This document shows, piece after piece, positions 1 through 25,683 of a stretch of DNA of 64,000 bases; the stretch's first letter is position 1, and every line of letters begins with the position of its first letter. Under the pieces are notes generated by a model. That model was not told the origin of the DNA, searched no databases, and worked only from the letters and a program-made list of their open reading frames with translations. Made by a program: the position numbers and the translations under genes. Source of the DNA: Leptoclinus maculatus (lineage: Eukaryota; Chordata; Actinopteri; Perciformes; Stichaeidae); NCBI GenBank assembly GCA_032191485.1, contig JAVDOI010000008.1, positions 15,876,174-15,940,173 on the forward strand, in the 5' to 3' direction.

Positions 1-2339
1 TTTTGAAGCATGATTATAATACACATACATTAGTACTAAAAGTAAGGTAAGTGGTATTTCCTGGTGTGAACCATCGGAGCCAACTCATTTCAGTCACGAT
101 CAAGGATGGGAATATCTAGTGCCAAACAAATCATCCAAGAACAACAAACCTGCCCATATCACTCGCATCCAATCACAGTCCCTCAGCGCCACCAGATCTG
201 TGCTGCATTAGCCCTCCCCTCCAGCCAATCCCACGCCACATGTCTGTCTATGTCCAGAGAAATTTGCGCTTTGACCTGGATGAGAGTTCTTCTGAGTACA
301 CAGAGATCTGCTGATTGAAAAAAAAATGGTCTATGCCAGATTTCCTGAACACTTTTTGCAGTCAGGGTCCAATCAGAGTCAATTCAGCATCATCCAGGAT
401 CTCAGGCTTATTCAAATACATAAGGACTCGTGTCTTTTGGGGACTGTGCAGAAACCATTTTAGGCTCCAACCCAAAGGGTTAAGACACTGATATAAGGAC
501 ATTCAAATGAATCTGACTGTGGACACTGAACCATCAGCGATGATTGTAAGCAATTTGTAAGCAATTTTCCCCATTGAGAATATTTTTGTCATGTTGTCAG
601 CAAAACGCCGTACAAAATGAAAACCTCTCTACCATTATGGACCTGACTGCAATGAGATTCTCTAGAGTGATTCTGCCATTCTTCCACTAATACATACTTT
701 TATTGCATCTACATGTGGTTATGCAAAATGGTGGAAAAAATGACAACCATGACCATGACCATGTTCCTATCATTATACCAGTGGTTTTAATTTCCTGACC
801 ACAACCATACTTTAGACATGCTTTAATTGCCAATATGGGGAACATTTTGTATAAAACAGTTGACAGTCAGAATGAATGTTTTGTCTCATATGTCCATTTC
901 TTTTAAAAGCACTTTGCAACAAAATAACTGCCCTATCTCACAAACTCACGAGCATAATTGCCTACTGTTGCTTTTATATGGAGGCCATTATCACTGGCTA
1001 TAAACAGCCACTGTAGTGAGTCGCCCCTCTCTTTTGGTCAGATGCAGAATCAGTCATGTTTTACTGGCCTCATGTGCTTCACATACGTCGAGCATGTGTG
1101 CTGCCCAGCTCCACTCAAGTTCTCTGTGGGTAAATATTGTTGGTATATTTCACATCGACTCAGGGATCTCAGTCAGGAGGAATACCATCACCAACGCGGT
1201 CCATGATTATGATCTGAAACAAGATTACTTTCTGGGAAACATCACAAACAACAGTTTTACTTCACCATAATTGTTGTGGTTTGTATTGCTGATGTTGTGT
1301 AAAAACACATTGCAAACATTGGTGATGATTTTCTATACTTTCATAACCATTGAACCACAATATGCTTACCTTTGGGTTCAAAAATATTTTCCAACTTACT
1401 AACATCAGAGGTTTTTGGAACTTTGTTTGAGAATTGGATAATGTCATAACTTTCATTTGACTGAGGTGAAACAAGGTTGTTATTCTTGTTTCTCAAAAGT
1501 TAGTTTTAAATATTTTCAGTACACAGTATAACAACACATATAGTATTATTATAACATTAACATATAAGAATGTATCATATCATTTATACATATAGTATTT
1601 ATTGTATACTGTATCATTGGAAGGGAATTACTCATTGCTTTCTAATGCTTCATCATTACGTATGGCACTTTTCTCTTTTCTTTGTAAATTTGCTGGAAAA
1701 CTTTGGTTACGGCTCCAGTGCTTATAAACCCTGTTTGAGTTGGTCCGTGAGATCAAACCATACACAATGCCAAATTACAATCAGACCAGCTCTGCACTTA
1801 CAGGCTTGGCTCAACAACAGGCACATACAGAGACACTGTGCCCTCCCATATGCTCATATTTTCACCTCCAAGTTGTTCTAGTTTCTTTTATTTAGTTTAT
1901 CTTACTTTATTTTACTTTCTACGCATCAGCTGGATTTGCCCTGTGTAGAGTTCACATGTACTGTCCCTGCTAAACACTCCAACTCTGGTCATTAGCAAGA
2001 GCTATGGCTTTAATTATAAAACACCAGCCCTTGAATCCTGCTGTTTTATGGGTCCTGGGTATTTTTATATGACTGGTTTTCAAACATGAAATGGATTGCT
2101 TGTGTGCGAATAATCAAAACTTGTTAATTTTCAGTGCCTCCGGCCTCTGTTGGGAGAGATTTTTTCTCCTTGGTTGGTGAACCCAACAATATGTGACTAA
2201 AATTAAACAGAATGAGAGCTGGCAGATCATTTATGTTATTTTCTTCATAAACATCACAACCTGCTTGTATTTGGGTTTCTGATTTAAACAAAGTAATGTA
2301 ATATCTTACATAACGCCATAACGTAGAAACCGTCTGGAA

Positions 2340-2850
2340 AATACTGCATGTTGTTTTTTTACTACGCCAGCTCCGAGGCTATGTCAAGTCGGTGCAGACT
2401 GAAATATCTCAACATTTCTGGGATGCATTGCCATGAAATTTTGCACAAGTCCCCAGTGGATGAATCCTACTGACTTTATGATTCCCTTGCACACCATGAG
2501 GCTGACATTTTTAGTTTTTGGATGAACAACTATTGCATAGATTGCCAGTGGCTTGGTACACACACACAGGGATGAATTGTAATAACTTTGGTGATTCCTT
2601 CATTTTTCGCCAAGCACCATCATCAACTCAAGATTGTGTCCAATACTTTGTTTTGTTACCAAATACCGGCAAAACTAATGACATTCTGCTTCAGCTTCAG
2701 ATGCTAACTCACTAAACTAAGATGTTGGACATGGTATACGTTATACGTGTTAAACATCAGCATGTTAGCATTGTCATTGGGATAATGTTAGCACGCTGAC
2801 ATTATCATTTAGCACTGCTGTTCGCAGAGCTGCTAGCGTGTAGACTCTTA
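2340..2850. repeat. Probable interspersed repeat relic
   Basis: The phrases about cautious base wording such as 'tgccatgaaattttgcaca' and 'catgttagcattgtcattg', followed by 'agctgctagcgtg', resemble a high-copy repeat I recall from many percomorph genomes. I cannot name the family or its class. No terminal repeats or target duplications were found, so the ends are approximate. Confidence 0.45.
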
Positions 2851-3921
2851 ATCTTGTTCAGAAGAAGAAGTCTGGTGGAAACTGTCTGGATAACTGCTCT
2901 TGGCTCAATATGGAAGTTAGTTTTTGTGGATCCAATTATATGGACAATTTTGTTGTACGGTAAATTATACTTTCTTTGCAATAAGATCCTTGAATCCGCT
3001 CAAAACAATGTGGACAGAGGCAACATCCCGGAGTTATCCCTCCAAAGTGTTCCGAGTGCTCCAGCATGATAATATGCGGTGCATTTGAGAGAGGAGCGGC
3101 ATCACTCCAGCGTCTCAATGTTTGGAACATCGGAGCAGCTATTTGTTGACTGTTAAAACCACACTGTCTCAACAGTTCTTGAAATCAACAAGCTAACATT
3201 AGCCACTGGTAACTCCAGCAGAGCAGATTTGGCCAACGCTCAGATTTGCTGGAAGAGGGAAAGAGTCCTAATTTTTTTTCACTGGATGGAAAAATGTCTG
3301 CATTAATTTACTTCATAAAAAGACAAGTTCTCTTTCTCGGCGCGGTTCGCTGGGGTTGTTCTGGCTGGGTGAGAAACCGAGTGGTAAATTGTACTTTCAC
3401 ACATGTTTTAATTCAGGGTCTTTCCATTAGAACTCCTTAGATTGAGAGGAAATTGTTCACTAGAAAAATAAAGCTCAGGCCATCTGCCTTCTTTCAACTT
3501 TCTATAGCGAGTAATGTTGAAGTTTCTCGAGGGCTGTTTCTGGACCATATGTTCAGAAAAAGTCAACAAAAATGATTTACAGTATTTGCATTTCAAACTA
3601 GATTTTCTCGAGAGATTCCGCTTTGCACACTTTCCATAATGATAACAGTGTTCTGTATCTCTCACACATACCTATAATTCAGTACACCTACTCTCAAAGG
3701 CTCTCTTTAAGGGGGATGCCTGACACGGGTCCCTGCGGAGCTGAATGATCACAGGACAAAAGTCGAGGGCAGACGGGCCACCTGCCATAAAGAAAGAGCT
3801 GAAAGGGTTCTATCAAGGAGAAAGAAAATAGACTCCCCATGCAGATTAATAAAATAACCCCAAGGTTCCTCTATACACACCCTGATCTGCACTGCCGCCC
3901 ACTGCCCCACCAGAAATATAC

Positions 3922-3952
<31 letters not shown>

Positions 3953-5021
3953 GGAGTATCTGGGGCATGCCTCACCTGTTGCCTGGCAACAACTGATGGG
4001 GGGGGGGGGGGAAGCTGGTGGTGCGCCGATGATTACAATTTCCTGGGTAGTGTTTGATCCCCAGTACGGTGTCATTGTCTCTCCACAGCTTCATAAGAGA
4101 CCCAACGCTGGGGTTGCAAGAGGGAAGAGAATATATCAACTTTCTCACTCTTGTCAAGAGGTGGCTGGCTTTGCTCACTGACTTTTCCTCTACTTTTTGG
4201 AGGGTAAAGAAGCCCCCCCCCCCCCCTCCACAACTCAAGTGAACTCAGGACTTTCTTTACTTTTCCCCCCTCCTGTCATACTAGTCACTTTGACAATTCA
4301 CTGGTCAGTCACATTTTTCAGAGAGAGGCTAAAAAAAAAGAGGAAATACATCAATTGAGGTCGTACTAAGGGTCAGACACAGAAAGCAGTGGCCTTTCCT
4401 AACAGTCCTGGGCTCAGTTTATTTAAAGTGTTGCTGTCGAGGGGGAGAGGGAAGTGGAGACACCGCTTCGGAAGGAATGTGTAGTTAATGCCACGCTCAT
4501 GGCCAAATTAGTCAGGCCTGCTGAGGGGATTCCTCCTGGGGTCACTGCCACAGTAAAGCAAAAAAAAAGTACACTTGAGTACATCACGCCCACGTGAAGC
4601 AGATATCTCCACACTTACATGTGCACATACGGATTCATATTTTATAAACAAACACATATACAGGGAATACTCTCTAAAAACAGTTCCCTTCTCTTTTGAC
4701 CTTCTCTATGCAAAACTCTGAGCTGCTTTCCCTCTGTGTGTACAGCTGACAGCTCTTGCTGACACTGATTATCTGTCCTTGACTATCTCAATCCCTCTTA
4801 CTATGAAATTATCCCCTCAATCACCCTGGTACACACGCAAAAATGCAGCCTCACAAACATGCACACACACACACATTTAAGATGAGTTTGCCCCACCTGC
4901 TGCGCCAAAACATGCACCTGTCTTATCCTTGTTTATATTAATCTAATCCTCCCAGGCTCTGTGCATAATAGAATTTCAAGAATCAATGATTATTGATTAG
5001 AACTTCTAGATCCTGTATTTA

Positions 5022-5178
<157 letters not shown>

Positions 5179-6246
5179 TGTGTGGTAGGTGTGTGTGTGT
5201 GCGTGTGTGCGTGTGCTTGTCTATTTTCATAACTTTGCACCGCCTCTGCTGCCCCGTGTCCCTGTCTCTCTGTACTTGCTTCATGCTGAGAGAATGCACA
5301 GGATTGCCACCGGGCTATTTGCAGCGCTAATAGATGCAACGTCAGAAAGAATCCTGCATATAAGGCCACAGACTGCACCACTATGTTTTCACAGACCCCA
5401 GCGAGACACGCGCCATCAATTGCTGTCCACACTGAGCCTGGCCTAATTCATTAACCGATGACAGGACAGCGGATCAACATTGTCACTGCCATCTGGGAAT
5501 TTTATGAGTCATAGGCCGAGGCATAAAGAGTTTGGACATCACAGGCATGAGCTTTGCAGTGTGGTGGTATGTTTGCTTCTCTCATGCGTCTGAGGATTAA
5601 GAGCGTAAATGGATTTGTGCAATGTCATTTGAATATTAGAAAGTGGACATCTGCTTGTTAGCCTATGCTTGTAACCTCTGATTGTAGCTTATGCTAGGGG
5701 ATTGTTAAGTATCTGATACACTTTGAACTTCAGCCTCTTATAACAAAAGCTATGTTTGCATTAATTATTACTCACCAAAGAGCATTGTGTGTAACCTAAC
5801 AAACATGTTGAACAAAACAGGGACCCACTCGTATAAAAACTGTGCCACTGTGCTACAGTACCACCTACCCAACACCAATAGGGAGACAGACAAAGTGAAG
5901 CATTTAGCAGCTAAAGAGTCAGATAGTCCTCTGTACTTTCAGACATTTTGAGAATTCATAGAGTTAGTAGTTTAACTGCTTGGCCAAACTTTATGTCTGA
6001 AAAGACGATGCCGTGCACTCGTATGCCCCTCTCTTAGCTCAAGGCCTAATTAAGAGTAAAGCTAAAATAGGAATAAACGTGGTATTTAAAAAAGAAAAAA
6101 GTTGTAGTGTGCATCCATCCTTGGTCGGGAGGGTCTATGCACCTGCCCGACTTCATTTGCAGGTGTCGACTGATTCTCTCACTGGACGGTCACAGGGACT
6201 GACCAAGTGACCTTAACCTTGCGCACCCCACAATGCCACATATATA

Positions 6247-6268
6247 TACACACACACACCAACACACG

Positions 6269-6309
<41 letters not shown>

Positions 6310-6331
6310 CACACACACACACACACACACA
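6247..6331. repeat. Imperfect (CA)n microsatellite
   Basis: A CA-rich run with CGCA and AACA interruptions. The interruptions suggest an older and probably less unstable array than the pure one at 5026. Confidence 0.9.
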
Positions 6332-8215
6332 TATTCCTACCCCCAGGGGATGGTGGGGCTAGTTCAGACTGGGATACAAAGACAAGCATTATTCTTCGAC
6401 ATCCCTTGCGCCAAACTGCTGGGACGGAGGAGAGAGAGTTCATAATTTCATCATAATATTTTACCATTTTTCCAATCTTTTTGAAAAAACAATTCAATTG
6501 AACACACATGAGCTTATGACACTAAATGTCTTTGTCTAATACAATCTGTGCTTTTGTTCAAATATAGATCTTTGAAAAATGACATGACATTTTAATTTTG
6601 CATAGTCACATGCCTAACTATAATGCATCACTTAATGTCCTGGGTAGTGTTTGGATTCAGCAGTCTGCCTCAGTGAAGGTGAAAGGGTTTAAAACAATGC
6701 ATCCATCTCTGTTATGTCTCACTGTCCTGGTCCTGAGCTAGTACAGGGCAAACAAGGAAGTATTCCCATAAAGAAAGAGCTCACACTGTGTTTGCATTGC
6801 TTTCCTAAGCACAGTGACTGATGAAAGACCAGAAGCCACAGCGAGGAGAGGCACTGGACTTGTGCATACTGTTCCCCCCTAAACATCAACACACCAGTTA
6901 GACAAATGAGGCTTCAACCCCCCCTTTACACTGCTCTGCTCCAATCTCCAGAGGCCGCAATTCACTAAACCTGGATGTAGCAACGTCTCTGCATCTCTGA
7001 CCAATTATCATGAAAACTCCCAAACTGAGAAGTGACAACTGAATGATGATGGGCAATGTATTATCAATGCACTAAATAGTCCTGAATGCGCCTTCCATGT
7101 GATTTATAAGATATGCATTCTAATTGTTTTGTGGATATTTTTTATCTTAGTCAGCCTAACAATACAAACATTTGCAAGGAAAAGGTCAAGTGCAACAGTT
7201 TACCATAACTCACTGACACCAATGCTGGTCTGTTATGACAATGTGCCTCAAGCTTTTATGGAGCTAACTCCCTCTAGAGGTAATAAGATGAGATGCTGCT
7301 GCTTCTTTGGCTGATGTCAACTGGGGGGTTTTCTCCCTCCACACCAAACCATCATTGTGGCTTGAATAAAAAGTTTTGTTTTTTTAAAGTCATTGCACAG
7401 GAATAGAAAGGGATTATCCCACACAGTATCCGATAAACTACTGGTACATGAATACATTACTCTCTGGTACACTGGCTCTTCTTTAGGTGCATTTCTGCAG
7501 ATCAATTTCAAATGTCATAATTTAAATTGAATATTGAAAATAAATATAATTCCAACTTCTCAATCCTTTGAAAGAACAATTTTCCTGGAGTAATATTAGA
7601 ACAGTATCATTACACGCACAGATATATGCACAGATATATCATTAAAAATCCATATATTTATAAACTCACTGTAAAGTCAGTAATATTTGTGCTAATCTTA
7701 CATTGTGGATAAATCACAGTCTCAGTCAGGATAAAGAAACGACATCTGGTCACCTCTCTCTTTGGAGGGAAAAAGTCAAACATCAAAAGGCACAAAATTA
7801 CATTGTTACAACACCTGCTGTCATAACGGAGGTCTTCTTTTTCCTCATTCTGCACTAATGTAATCTGGCTGCTGGGATTGTGACCAGAATGTGTTGAACC
7901 AAATCAAAAATCTTTTTAAAGGACTTTATTGATTGGCATACAATTTACTTGCCTGAAAAAAACATTTCTTCTGTTAACTTTAAAAAAAAACTTTTCAAAC
8001 ACATAACAATTTTAACTATATCGGCTATGTATATGTTTTCAGTTCAATAAAGAAGCTGGGTAGCAGGTGAGTGCATTCTCTTCAATCATGTCATTCTTAC
8101 ATTCAGTTCATGTTAAAAGATGCACATTTAAAGCATCACTGGGAGCAAAACGTCAGATAGGGATCATGGAGAAGCTACAGTACACATTTCTAAACCCTCG
8201 TTGAAATAACTTAAC

Positions 8216-8246
<31 letters not shown>

Positions 8247-8287
8247 GCGGGGGTGCTTGCCCTCTAAATAAACTTTGGAGCTCATAG

Positions 8288-8326
<39 letters not shown>

Positions 8327-8333
8327 CAGAGGG
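8216..8333. repeat. (CT)n and (GA)n inverted pair upstream of rspo3
   Basis: A 28-base CT run (8216-8243) is followed after a 46-base spacer by a 44-base GA run (8290-8333). The two are complementary, so one strand could fold into a stem of about 28 base pairs. The pair lies about 0.8 kb upstream of the rspo3 start codon, close to or inside its promoter or 5'UTR. I cannot place the transcription start, so it is uncertain whether the pair is transcribed. Confidence 0.85.
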
Positions 8334-9144
8334 CTGAAGTCATCAGCCGGCCGGCAGAAAGGGGAGTGAATGGGTCCTGCACGCAAAGCAGAAAAGCGCT
8401 GAAACTGCGGAGATTTACTTTTGTTCAGTTGCCTGCCGCCGACAGCGAGGGAGAGGAGGTGTGTGTTTGACAGCTAACAGTAGAACAACGAAACTTCAAT
8501 TTATATATTTCTTTGTAATACCAGTGTTGGTTCTGTGATGGCTTTTACTTTTTGCGCTTTAGCTGATGCTGAGATGAAGCAGAGACCCTCACCGCGCCTG
8601 GCACGTTAGGGTGTCCGCACACACACTTGGACGCGCGGCGCATCTCCACTGAGAGAGACGCGGAGAGGAGGAAGGTCAATTTGGAGTCCTGCACATGGAA
8701 ATGTTATCTCAAACTTTTTGAGAATCATTTTAATCATAAATACTAATTCTAATTATATTCTTGACCTACACCAATGAGTGATTTTGCTTTCCTCCTGCGC
8801 ACACCGGATGAGAATCGAGCTTTTTGGCGTGTTTTCTTTTTTTTTTCTCGAAGGGATGTTCTTTAACACAGCACGGATAGCGGATCCCTGACTCACTCTG
8901 GCTTTCTTGGCACATATGAAGATCCTATCCAGGATGTTACATGCTAAGCGGCCCAGGCATCATTGGGCCACAGTACACTACCATCACCACATATCACCAC
9001 ATAGCTGGGGGTCCTGCTGTGTCTAGGAATTACCTATACCCTGCACACTCTGCCTCCGTCTGGGGGGAAGAAAACGGAATCTTATTCCATAAGTGACTTG
9101 GTGAACATTGACATTGGCTTTACGAGTCTCATCTCTGGGCTACT

Positions 9145-21784
<12,640 letters not shown>

Positions 21785-22623
21785 TGCTCTGGACAGAAAG
21801 TCCAGCGCCTCCCCAACCTCCGCCTGTTATCCTCTTCATTCTTCCTTCTCCAAAAACTCCCCATCCTCACCCACTGTTCACCCCCCTCGACCCCTCTCTG
21901 CAGGGGTGTTGCTGCTACCTGTATGATTTGAATATAATGTTTATGCACAAGCGGGATAGGGCACATTCAGCCACAAGGCTTGGGCCACTATGGACTTAAA
22001 AAAAAAGTATGTTTTTTTTTCTACCCTGTAGCCCCTCTACTCCTTCACTTCCACCACTGAGAGAGTGGCTCTGTTGAAAAGTGCAGGAGACACTGCTGAT
22101 GGTACTGAAGAACAACGTGAGAAATGTCTGTGACTGTGTGGAGGACTGGCGTACAGACGGACAGAGCGACAAAGATGTTATACTATGTGCTTGTTGATAT
22201 GGTTATTTAATGGGGCCCTGGTACAACATTGCGCGTCTTGTTTTTTTGAATGTAGATTTTGCAACATTATGTAGAACAATTGTTTATTATTGTTGTTCCT
22301 GTTCTTTAGATCTTTTTACCTTATTTTATTTGGTGCAGAATTTGTAAAGAAAAAAAAGTTAAAAAGTGAATTTGTGATTGCCATCTTGTGACATCTTCAT
22401 AATCACAGCAAGTGACAGATGTAGGACAACCTGCTGTGAATCAAAGCAGTACGGTCACAAACTGAAAACCATTAACATGTGTTCTGTCTCGGACAAAAGC
22501 TAGTTTTATCCAGATAAGTGAGGAATCTAATCTACCATTGGTTTTTCTTTTTGTGTAAATGGAATCTGTGTTTTCAGTAAAGCTCCTCGACTAGGAACCA
22601 AAAGCACCTGTATGTCAAATAAA
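21785..22623 (+). other. rspo3: rspo3 3'UTR and polyadenylation signal
   Basis: The sequence after the TAG stop contains no further reading frame of note. An AATAAA hexamer at 22618-22623 is followed by a GT-rich stretch (around 22635-22660), which fits a canonical polyadenylation site and a 3'UTR of about 0.84 kb. Confidence 0.75.
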
Positions 22624-23229
22624 ACTATAATGGGTTTGTACCTGTGTCTGTTTTCTCATCCAACTGCCATCTTGTGCGATCCACTTGAACTTGCCTAAAA
22701 CCTTCAGAGTAAATGTAAAGTGAAACTCAAGGACAGGGTGCCGCTATCAATTATTGATGAAGAAGTTGCCACACGCTGTTTTATCTATGGCAGCAAGGAA
22801 GATTATAATACACCAGCTATAAATTGTTTCACAAAACATAATGTGAATCATAATACATGCAGACTAAAGAAATCAGTAGTGCTACCTGCCGTCATTGTGA
22901 AAGTCAAAATGAAGATTCTTTTTTTAGTTTTTGCAGGGACAATAGCCCTTTTTCACCAACAAAGCAACTACAACAATTACCTAACATGTAGCTCAAACTT
23001 CCCTCAACTATAATTCCAAGTGTAAAATTACTTTGAATCACTTCCCTACTATCAAGTTTACATTTTAACAACCCATATCTATACTATTTGAGTGCCAATG
23101 AACCAGATTTGACATGACAAATGAAGGTGAGCCCTTTTATCTGGATTAGTTTCATGAAAAATGAACAGCCCTAAAAATTTGGTCAGTGTGTTACAAATTA
23201 TTTTTGTGCAAGAAGAAATAAAGAATCCA

Positions 23230-23659
23230 TTTTTTTAATCTAAACTGTTTATTGGTGGAGTGAGTACTTTGCTTATCAGTTGCTCAACAGAAATGACGAC
23301 AGTATTTCCTCCTCAGTCATTAAGCAGAGAAATCCCCGTTAATACAGGCTTTACATGACAATATATGAAATTGTGTTTAAATTTGACATTTGCAAAATAT
23401 ATATATATATATATATAAGTCACAGTACAGTAATCATAGTGCAAGATAAAGCCATGTTTGAAACGGTAAGGGAGATCATACATAGGACCTTGGTTAAAAC
23501 CAGGATTTCTGAATAAAGATGACCCTACTGGTAAAACAAAAACAAAAGGGGAAACACTGTGACAGACCTTGATATTTACCCAGATGCCGTTTAAGTTAAG
23601 ACGGAATAAACTATCATTCACAACAGCTCTTTGTTTTCAACTGACTTAATGCCCCCTGT
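23230..23659 (-). other. mdh2: mdh2 3'UTR, poly(A) signal and A tract
   Basis: On the minus strand an AATAAA (23253-23248) lies about 410 bases beyond the mdh2 stop. About 11 bases further is a run of seven A residues (23236-23230). This could be the eroded poly(A) tail of a retrocopy or simply a short A run. A TA microsatellite (about 23397-23417) lies within the UTR. On the plus strand an AATAAA at 23217-23222 suggests convergent transcript ends. Confidence 0.55.
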
Positions 23660-24673
23660 TCACTTCATATTAGCCACAAAATCCTCCCCCTTCTTGATAG
23701 AAGACTTCAGCTCAGTCATGGCATCGGCGACCAGCTTCTCCTCGAAGGCAGTCAGCTTGCCCAGCCCGAGGTTCTTCTCAATGCCGTTCTTCCCCAGGAG
23801 AAGAGGTGTGGAGAAGTACTTGCACTCTGTCTCCTCAGATCTGACATACCCACATTCCACCACACCCTCCTTTCCGTTCATGGCGTCCAGGACGGAGAAG
23901 GTGAATCGGGCACCAGCATAGGCCATGGAGAGGGTAGCAGATCCAGCTCCGGCCTTGGCCTTAACCACCTCTGTGCCGGCCTCCTGAATCCTGCTGGTCA
24001 GAGCAGCCAACTGGTCAGCAGGGAACTCCACTTTTGGTGTGCACTGGGAAATGAGGGGAATGATAGTTACCCCCGCATGACCTCCAATGACCGGTACATT
24101 GACACGAGCTGGGTCAAGGCCTTTAAGCTCTGCCACAAAGGCATTTGCTCTGACAATGTCCAGGGTCGTGACACCAAACACTTTGTTGGGGTTGTACACG
24201 CCATACTTCTTCATGACCTCTGATGTAATAGGTATGGTGGAGTTGACAGGATTGGCGATGACGCAGATTATAGCCTCGGGACAGTTGCGGGCGCAGGCAT
24301 CGGCCAAGGTGGCTACAATGGTGGCGTTGGTGTTGAAGAGATCATCGCGGGTCATGCCGGGTTTTCTGGGCACACCGGCGGGGATGACCACAACCTCGCA
24401 GCCCTGCAGAGCAGCGTCCAACTGATCGAGACCCATGTAGCCGGTCACATGGGCCCTTGTTTCGATGTGGCTGAGGTCTGCAGCCACCCCGGGGGTGTGG
24501 GCAATATCATACAGAGAGAGTTGACTCACCAAAGGGCTATTCTTGAGGAGCAGAGAAAGCGGCTGGCCTATGCCGCCTGACGCTCCAAGCACCGCCACCT
24601 TGGCGTTGTTCTGTGACGAGGTGGATAGGCTTCGAGCCAGGCTCACGGTCGGTCTCACGGCACGGACAAACAT
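23660..24673 (-). CDS. mdh2: Mitochondrial malate dehydrogenase, intronless (retrogene)
   Basis: This NAD-dependent enzyme interconverts malate and oxaloacetate in the mitochondrial matrix (TCA cycle and malate-aspartate shuttle). The complete protein of 337 aa (human MDH2 has 338) lies in one uninterrupted frame. The first ATG of the frame (24673) gives a typical Arg/Ser-rich, acid-free mitochondrial presequence starting MFVRAVRPTVSLARS. Visible motifs are the NAD-binding GASGGIG (30-36), the substrate-binding arginines of VPRKPGMTR (Arg103, Arg109), LDIVR (Asp172, Arg175) and the catalytic histidine in VIGGHAGV (His199). Vertebrate MDH2 is normally split into about nine exons, so an intronless copy implies origin from processed mRNA. 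There are no frameshifts or stops, which implies selection. It is not part of the human 6q22.33 block; human MDH2 is on chromosome 7. Confidence 0.95.
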   Translation of the reverse strand: MFVRAVRPTVSLARSLSTSSQNNAKVAVLGASGGIGQPLSLLLKNSPLVSQLSLYDIAHTPGVAADLSHIETRAHVTGYMGLDQLDAALQGCEVVVIPAGVPRKPGMTRDDLFNTNATIVATLADACARNCPEAIICVIANPVNSTIPITSEVMKKYGVYNPNKVFGVTTLDIVRANAFVAELKGLDPARVNVPVIGGHAGVTIIPLISQCTPKVEFPADQLAALTSRIQEAGTEVVKAKAGAGSATLSMAYAGARFTFSVLDAMNGKEGVVECGYVRSEETECKYFSTPLLLGKNGIEKNLGLGKLTAFEEKLVADAMTELKSSIKKGEDFVANMK

Positions 24674-25010
24674 TGTGTTTGTTGCTTCTTTTCTTGCTTT
24701 AGTGGAAAGTAAAAACGCTTGCTGAGACCCTCTCGTCTGTGACACCAACGTCCTCTAGCCACGAGCCAACAGGAAGTCAAGCTAACTGTCATGCGCATAA
24801 ATATAAGGGCCGCGTGATTTTACGTCAGACTGCGTCAGCGCGTACTCTTACGTCGTCGTCTTTATGTTAGCTCCTTTTTCGGAGGAAAACAAAGCCTGCT
24901 AACATTGGAGGTCGGTGAACTAGCATTAGAAACCAGCCCCGTTACACGAATAATTGTAACTACGCACAAGACCAACATAGCTACGTTTAACGGTACGGTA
25001 CTCACGCAGT
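24674..25010. promoter_or_regulatory. Shared promoter region between mdh2 and rnf146
   Basis: The sequence between the divergent genes is CpG-rich near the mdh2 start. It carries ATGCGCAT (24791-24798, NRF-1-like half sites), TACGTCA (24821-24827, CRE-like) and TGCGTCA (24831-24837), with further ACGTCG sites near 24850. NRF-1 and CRE elements are typical of nuclear genes for mitochondrial proteins (established knowledge). Use by both genes is inferred from the head-to-head arrangement, since the first rnf146 exon could not be placed. Confidence 0.55.
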
Positions 25011-25683
25011 CGTTTCATTGTCTCTGTCGTGAGAAAATACTTGCAGTTTGTGTCGCCCTGCTAAAATAAGCTAGCGCCGTCATATGAACTCCGTCTATTT
25101 GCTGGAGTCAGAGTGCTACCATAGCCTAGCCAGCGTTAGCCACAACAGGTCGTATTGTTATGATCCCGCTGTTCTGTTGTGTTTATACTGAACGTTAACA
25201 ACAAACTGCTCGGCTTTTCGTAGCTGTTTTGTATCTAACGTTAGCTAAACTAGTCTGCTAATAGACTGTCACCAGTTAACTGTTAGTGTCAATACTAGAT
25301 CGTTAGCAGTGGGTTTTACTCGAGTGTCGTTAGCTGTGTTCATAAACCAGCTGGGTTTGCACAAACGTAGCTAGCTATAACAGTTAGCTAGTTAGCTGAC
25401 ACAGTTCACTTGTAGTGGTCAGACAGTTAACAGAGCAGCCCTTTTGTTCCACAGACTTAAGTAACATTTCAGTCATAGCTAGCGTTAAGTTAATTAACGC
25501 TTATTAGTAGCTAATGCTAATCCGTTATAGCATCTGGTTAAAAGTCCAGCTTGTTTGTCACATAAGCTTCCGTTGTCAACTAACGTTTACATAAGAAATA
25601 GCTTGATACTGTTTATTACAATTGTACTTACTTTCAGTCTGAAAACATGACTACATTTTTACCACCTGCTCCTTTCCCTTTAG

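Noticed and set aside
24674..24748. N-terminal extension of the mdh2 frame upstream of 24673
   Set aside because: The extension has no ATG. The ATG at 24673 gives a proper presequence and the normal family length.
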